Both the position numbers and the translations under genes were made by a program. A model generated the notes under the pieces. It was given only the letters and a program-made list of their open reading frames with translations, ran no database searches and was not told where the DNA came from. This document shows, in pieces, positions 7,944 to 11,281 of a DNA stretch of 11,281 nt. The stretch is from Dunaliella salina (lineage: Eukaryota > Chlorophyta > Chlorophyceae > Chlamydomonadales > Dunaliellaceae): positions 533,506-544,786 of the forward strand of contig MU069537.1 in NCBI GenBank assembly GCA_002284615.2, written 5' to 3'. Position 1 is the stretch's first letter. Every line of letters begins with the position of its first letter.

Positions 7944-8450
7944 GTGCTGGCATGCATTAGGGGTCTGTCTGAGGCTGCTGCGGGGTAGCAGCATGCCTGT
8001 GTTTTCTTGTGTCTGTTCAGGTCTAGTCTGCCCCCACTCCTCGAGGATGCGGCTGTGCTCAAGGGAGAACATGTATGGCTCGTATTGGGTCTGGCCATTG
8101 TGCAGGAACCCAACAGGTACCGTACGTGCTCTCTCTGAAGCACAGCCGCATCCTCAGGGAGTGGGAGCAGAGTTGGCTGCTGGCTGCACGCCATTGGTGT
8201 GGGTTACCGGTGCCTGGTTGACGTTGACATTGATATTGATGAATGTCACCGTCTATACCAGGCACTGGTAACCCACGCCTACGGCGTGCAGCCTGCGGCC
8301 AACAATTGCCTTCATGCAGACCTTAACTTTGAGGTTTCAAGTTGAGGCTGCTTGGCTGCTTGGGTTAGACCTAGACAGACACAAGATAATAAAGATGCTG
8401 CTGCCCTGCAGCAGCCTCAGAGAGAATCTAATGTGCGCCAGCGCCTGCAC
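7944..8450. repeat. Compound inverted repeat with nested hairpin
   Basis: The left arm 7944-8083 pairs with two separated right-arm blocks, 8117-8165 and 8362-8450. For example GAGGATGCGGCTGTGCT (8042-8058) is the complement of 8139-8155, and CTGAGGCTGCTGCGGGG pairs with 8402-8420. Between the right-arm blocks lies a ~190-bp segment that itself folds: GGCTGCACGCC (8182-8192) with GGCGTGCAGCC (8283-8293), through TGGGTTACC and GGTAACCCA, with an 8-base loop near 8233-8240. The arms are diverged but alignable along their length. Confidence 0.8.
8139..8344 (+). pseudogene. Open coding-like stretch across the nested hairpin, unrecognised
   Basis: Frame 8139-8341 is open for 68 codons up to TGA, reading (around the middle) WLHAIGVGYRCLVDVDIDID, ECHRLYQALVTHAYGVQP and HADLNFEVSS. 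The composition looks more like a folded protein than repeat translation. There is no in-frame ATG at the start and no convincing splice sites. On the minus strand, the left arm (8072 downwards) reads SLEHSRILEEWGQ, and the plus strand near 8131 reads SLKHSRILREWEQ, so both arms of the hairpin encode a similar peptide. It may be a remnant of an inverted duplicated exon. The family is unknown. Confidence 0.25.
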
Positions 8451-8564
8451 AGGGCTGCTAAGATGCAACAGAATCTGTGTGCACAAGTTGGCATGCAGTT
8501 GATGCTACCACATCATTGCACAAAGTCCGGGGAGCCTTTGTTATGTGTGGAAGGCCAGTCAGTT

Positions 8565-8830
8565 GGTGCCTACAAGGATGATACAACTGTAAGTGCTACC
8601 TGGTATGGACAAGCTGAGAGGGTGCCAGCTCAGGCCTGCATGGGGATGCTGGCAGGGACATAAGAAAAGAGAAAAGATGGTAACTTTAGCGACCTGCATG
8701 GAGGTGCTGGTAGATGGTGCATACGATGTTGGTACGACTGAATGTGCTACAAAACCTGGACAAGCCCCCCCTCAAGAGGGGCTACCAACGAAGGCCTGCA
8801 TGGAGGTGCTTAGAGACATGTCTGGTAACT
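8565..8830 (+). repeat. Diverged ~145-bp direct duplication with similar peptides
   Basis: 8565-8660 and 8714-8822 share GGTGCxTAC, GTGCTAC, GGACAAGC and GCCTGCATGGRG in order; a third partial GACCTGCATGGAGGTGCT lies at 8691. Translated, the copies read GAYKDDTTVSAT...ACMGML and GAYDVGTTECAT...ACMEVL, in different frames of the chromosome. It is either an intronic duplication or decayed coding sequence. Confidence 0.5.
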
Positions 8831-9108
8831 AGAAGGTGCTGCATGGAAAGAGACATAGAATTGGTCTGGTGGCTGAAAAGACATACTGGCTCGGCATGAA
8901 AATGCTTGAGAGAGGCAGATGTGAGGCATGGAGGGCCCGTCTTGTTAAGCAATGCTGTCTGAAGAAAGTGGCGGCCGTTCTCAGCGGCCAGCTCGCCCAC
9001 TCCAGTCCTCCAAACACTCCCTTTTTTTTCCAATTTGGGTCCTTTTTTGTACTGACCTGCGCTGCCCCTTCAGCTGTCATGGCTCTGCTTTTGTTGGCAA
9101 GTGCTGGC

Positions 9109-9235
9109 AGTGAATGACCATGTTTCTTCACTTCCTCTGTTTTCTAGTGAATGACCATGCTTCTCCAGTTTCTCTGTTTCCTGATGAATGACCATATGTT
9201 TCTCTGGCAGTGAATGACCAGGTTTCTCACCTGGC
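9109..9235. repeat. Short tandem repeat, GTGAATGACCATG-type units
   Basis: (R)TGAATGACCA(T/G) recurs at about 9110, 9148, 9185 and 9210, each followed by a CTTCTCTGTTTCYT-like tail; the unit is about 37 bp, with the third shorter. It lies in an intron and is not coding. Confidence 0.75.
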
Positions 9236-9521
9236 CACCGTTTGCTGCTGGGTGCACCACCTCCCTGCCTGCCAGCATTGCTCACGCGCTTCAATTTCAC
9301 ACTCATGCGCTCTCATGCACTCCCCCCCTCCCCTTTGCAACCATCTCACCCACTACATGCACTCGCCCACAACCAAACACTCAATCAAAACCACTCATTC
9401 AAATCCCAGACGCCCCCATCCGCTCGCTCACACACATCCCCTTGCCCACGACCATCCTCCCCCTTTGCAACCATCTCACTCCCCACATCCACTCAACTCG
9501 AATCCCAACTCGCCCATGCAG

Positions 9522-9604
9522 GAGGAGCTGCAAGAGCTCATGGCAGCAGGATGCTTGAGCCCTACTGCCTATGAGGGCCCGCGCGAGAAGGAATTGATGA
9601 GCAG
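9522..9604 (+). CDS. Exon 5 of chain: charged helical segment, phase 0 to 2
   Basis: After about 240 nt of C/T-rich intron the acceptor CGCCCATGCAG opens an 83-nt exon reading EELQELMAAGCLSPTAY, then EGPREKELMS and two bases of an Arg codon. The donor is GAGCAG|GTGTGT, which runs directly into a GT repeat. The segment is charged and probably helical. In PI4Kbeta it would sit in the linker shortly before the segment in exon 6 (inference from position only). Both splice sites and the phase agree with exons 4 and 6. Confidence 0.6.
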
Positions 9605-9626
9605 GTGTGTGCTTGTGTGTGTGTGC

Positions 9627-9630
<4 letters not shown>

Positions 9631-9689
<59 letters not shown>
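9631..9689. repeat. (GT)n microsatellite starting 26 nt after the donor
   Basis: This is a pure GT run of about 59 bp, preceded by imperfect GT repeats that extend back to the 5' splice site. Confidence 0.97.
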
Positions 9690-9690
<1 letters not shown>

Positions 9691-9928
9691 TGTATGAGGT
9701 ACCATCGTCTGCTTACACATTGCAGCTGCATATCCTGACGCAAAGTGTTGCGTCAAGTATTGCGCACTGAAAGTCGGTCTGAGAGGAAGCAAAGCTCGGG
9801 CTGGAAAAGAAGCATGCGCCGCCCACATGCAGTCCCTTGGCTTGCCTGCCTTGCAAGCACTAATATTGGGTTAGCCAACTCCATGTACATACATGCTCAC
9901 ACACTTGGCCAAAAGGGTTGGCCAGGTT

Positions 9929-10086
9929 CATACATAAACGTACATACATTCATACATATGTACGTACATACATACGTACGTACATACATACATACATACG
10001 TACATACATACATACATACATACATACATACATACATACATACATACATACATACATACATACATACATACATACATACATACAAA
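9929..10086. repeat. (CATA)n tetranucleotide microsatellite
   Basis: CATA/TACA repeats with a few TACGTACG interruptions at the left become pure from about 9998 to 10085. It lies 77 nt before the exon 6 acceptor. Confidence 0.97.
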
Positions 10087-10162
10087 TATGCCATATAAGC
10101 TGTTTTTTCCCCTTGATAGTTGCGGCAAATTTACAAGCAATTGACCAACCTTACACACGCAG

Positions 10163-10644
10163 GATGGCAGGCGTGATGGCGTCCCTGCGCGGCGATGCCC
10201 CCATCGTGCGCCTGAACCTAAAAGTCTTGGAGCCGCCCCCACACTCTCAGGGTCAGCAAGGCAGCAGCAGCCTTCACCGCTCTTCCCCTCCACGCCCCCG
10301 CTCCCCATTGCCCCTCCTCAGCCCCAGAGACAGCACACCTCCCCGCTCAGGCAGCCGCCGCGCCCGCACGCCCCCAAGGTCCGGGCGCTTAGCCGAAGAG
10401 CTGCGCGCACGCTTTACTTCCGATCGTGGGGACAAGGACAAAGGGGAGGCTGGCTCAGATGGGGTTGGGGCCAAAGGAGGGGAGCGCGGGGAGAAGGACA
10501 AGGGCACGCCGATGCTGAGCATCGGGCCAATTTCGTTGGGGCGGCGCAAGAGCTCGCCTGGCCTGTCTGCGGTGCCGATTGCGGAGCACGAGGCGGCGGC
10601 GGCTGCTGCCAATGGGGACGGCAGCGACAGTGATCGGGGGGCTG
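10163..10644 (+). CDS. Exon 6 of chain: MAGVMASL/VRLNLKVLE segment and Ser/Pro/Arg-rich linker
   Basis: The acceptor ACACACGCAG|GATGGC completes the Arg codon from exon 5 and opens 482 nt. The first about 28 residues (MAGVMASLRGDAPIVRLNLK, then VLE) look ordered and may correspond to the pre-catalytic segment of plant-type PI4Kbeta. A Ser/Pro/Arg-rich stretch with TPPRSG repeated follows, then an acidic/basic run (DRGDKDKGEAGSDG), LSIGPISLGRRKSSPGLSAV, an Ala tract and an acidic end (GDGSDSDRGA). Multiple RxxS and SP motifs could be phosphorylation sites (inference). The donor GGGGCTG|GTAGGT gives phase 1; a second candidate, GTAG|GTGATG four bases later, gives phase 2. An alternative acceptor at TTGATAG (10118) is in a good pyrimidine context, and the reading frame used for this exon is open from there, but the phase does not fit exon 5. 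Confidence 0.62.
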
Positions 10645-10686
10645 GTAGGTGATGGTTATGCTGAAGTACCATCGATTGATCTGCAG

Positions 10687-10745
10687 CTGATGGAGTGGGG
10701 ATTACAGCTCAAGGGGATGGGTAAACACAAGGCAGCGGAGGAGAG
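10687..10745 (+). CDS. Candidate exon 7 (phase conflict with exon 6)
   Basis: Strong signals bound this stretch: acceptor TTGATCTGCAG|CTGATG and donor GGAGAG|GTAACT. Phase 0 gives LMEWGLQLKGMGKHKAAEER, fully open and plausibly helical, but exon 6 ends in phase 1 with its best donor. In the phase-1 frame the exon must stop at the internal donor ATGG|GTAAAC (exon 10687-10720, reading DGVGITAQGDG), because TAA follows. Either exon 6 ends elsewhere, alternative splicing occurs, or this is not an exon. The sequence is not recognised. Confidence 0.3.
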
Positions 10746-11135
10746 GTAACTGCAGGTGGTGATAGGCAGTGGTGTTGTGGGGAGGGGAGTGGGAGAGGGC
10801 TGCCCATGTGGAAAGTGTAGAGTCCGGTGCAAAACGACACAGTGCTTGTGCAATGAGTGGTCTTTTGTGGACCCTGTTGGCTGTGCATGCTGGTGCAGTG
10901 TCAGTGCGCTTCCTTGTCCAAGTACGCAGGTCTGTCTTTCAGCTTGCGCGTACGAGCAAAAACATGAGCTACAAGCTTGCGTTCTCGCTTGACGCTCCAT
11001 GTTATGTGCAGCATGATGCAGTGCTGGACGCAGTGGGGGAAAGGACAACCCGCCTCTGCCTGCAGTTTACTTACACTTGCCCCTTATCCTTTGACCCCTG
11101 CATGTATGTATTCATGCAAACCTCTTCTACTTTAG

Positions 11136-11198
11136 GGTCTTCATGAGCTGAATGCTATGCCAAATAGCACTACTTCTTTTTTACTGCTGTATCCAAAC

Positions 11199-11200
<2 letters not shown>
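11136..11200 (+). CDS. Candidate exon ending at a GT microsatellite
   Basis: The acceptor CTCTTCTACTTTAG and donor CCAAACAG|GTGTGT bound 65 nt. Only one frame is open: GLHELNAMPNSTTSFLLLYP plus an Asn codon and two bases. The phase does not fit candidate exon 7 as drawn. The 3' half is itself pyrimidine-rich and ends CCAAACAG, so it could instead be an acceptor region for something beyond the GT tract. The product is not recognised. Confidence 0.2.

Positions 11201-11268
<68 letters not shown>
11201..11268. repeat. (GT)n microsatellite
   Basis: This is a pure GT run directly after CCAAACAG, followed by TCACACGTGTGTG at the window end. Confidence 0.97.
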
Positions 11269-11269
<1 letters not shown>

Positions 11270-11281
11270 CACACGTGTGTG

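Larger units (their letters stand above)
7807..9521 (+). other. Intron between exons 4 and 5
   Basis: It starts GTAAGG and ends CCATGCAG. It contains a compound inverted repeat (7944-8450), a diverged duplication (8565-8830), ~37-bp repeats (9109-9235) and a C/T-rich 3' part with a 19-bp direct repeat, CCCTTTGCAACCATCTCAC, at 9331 and 9461. Several short open frames lie at 8139-8660; they may be remnants of a duplicated coding sequence, but none has convincing splice sites. The stretch 8840-9108 shows nothing clear. Confidence 0.4.
9605..10162 (+). other. Intron between exons 5 and 6
   Basis: It is 558 nt long, starts GTGTGT and ends ACACACGCAG. It holds a GT microsatellite close to its 5' end and a CATA microsatellite close to its 3' end; the 240 nt between them show no feature. 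Confidence 0.55.
10645..11281 (+). other. Right end: intron(s) with two uncertain exons
   Basis: Apart from the candidate exons at 10687-10745 and 11136-11200, the stretch 10746-11135 holds one good acceptor (CTGTCTTTCAG at 10942). It is followed by an open frame reading LARTSKNMSYKLAFSLDAPC, with no clear donor. The function is not recognised. Confidence 0.3.

Noticed and set aside
9918..10120. Upstream extension of the exon 6 frame (IHTYIHTY...)
   Set aside because: It is translation of the CATA microsatellite; the acceptor at 10162 matches exon 5 in phase.

Overview
This window looks like nuclear DNA of a eukaryote with long, repeat-filled introns, most likely a chlorophycean green alga. 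The evidence is moderate GC, CAG/poly-Q coding tracts, GTGCGT/GTGTGT-type 5' splice sites, pyrimidine-TGCAG 3' splice sites, and abundant GT and CATA microsatellites. A Dunaliella-like alga would fit, but that is inference. I see no bacterial operons, no rRNA gene and no convincing tRNA gene.

The main content is the middle of one plus-strand gene that runs off both ends. Six exons can be strung together: 674-1672, 2916-3029, 4962-5055, 7742-7806, 9522-9604 and 10163-10644. Each has a plausible acceptor and donor, and their intron phases (0/0, 0/0, 0/1, 1/0, 0/2, 2/1) join into one open reading frame of about 612 codons. The first exon opens with APFMLFIEVLETGD. This resembles the 'KAPY-LI-VEVLE' segment that follows the lipid kinase unique domain in type III phosphatidylinositol 4-kinase beta (PI4Kbeta). 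The sixth exon begins with a segment (MAGVMASL..., VRLNLKVLE) that could be the next ordered piece before the catalytic domain. The rest is low-complexity linker rich in Gln, Ser, Pro and Ala. The kinase catalytic domain is not in this window; it would lie downstream. Two further candidate exons near the right end (10687-10745, 11136-11200) do not join the chain cleanly.

The introns make up most of the window and are layered with repeats. From left to right: a GT tract and a 25-bp perfect palindrome; a ~107-bp tandem array whose last copy is the intron/exon-1 boundary itself; a GT-rich tract and a 65-92 bp tandem repeat; three copies of a TTGCAG|GT motif; a 228-bp hAT-like MITE with 8-bp target duplication; a tandem duplication whose first copy was split by a ~674-bp insertion with 9-bp target duplication; an 18-copy array of exactly 26-bp units; a 200-bp GT microsatellite; a related 22-23 bp array; a large compound inverted repeat; a ~140-bp duplication; ~37-bp repeats; and an intron with a GT tract at its 5' end and a CATA tract near its 3' end.

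The most noteworthy patterns are the repeated duplication of 3' splice sites with the start of their exons, the nested insertion documented by an empty paralogous site, the compound hairpin, and the possible GU/CAUA duplex bridging the last complete intron. No complete new enzyme system is visible.
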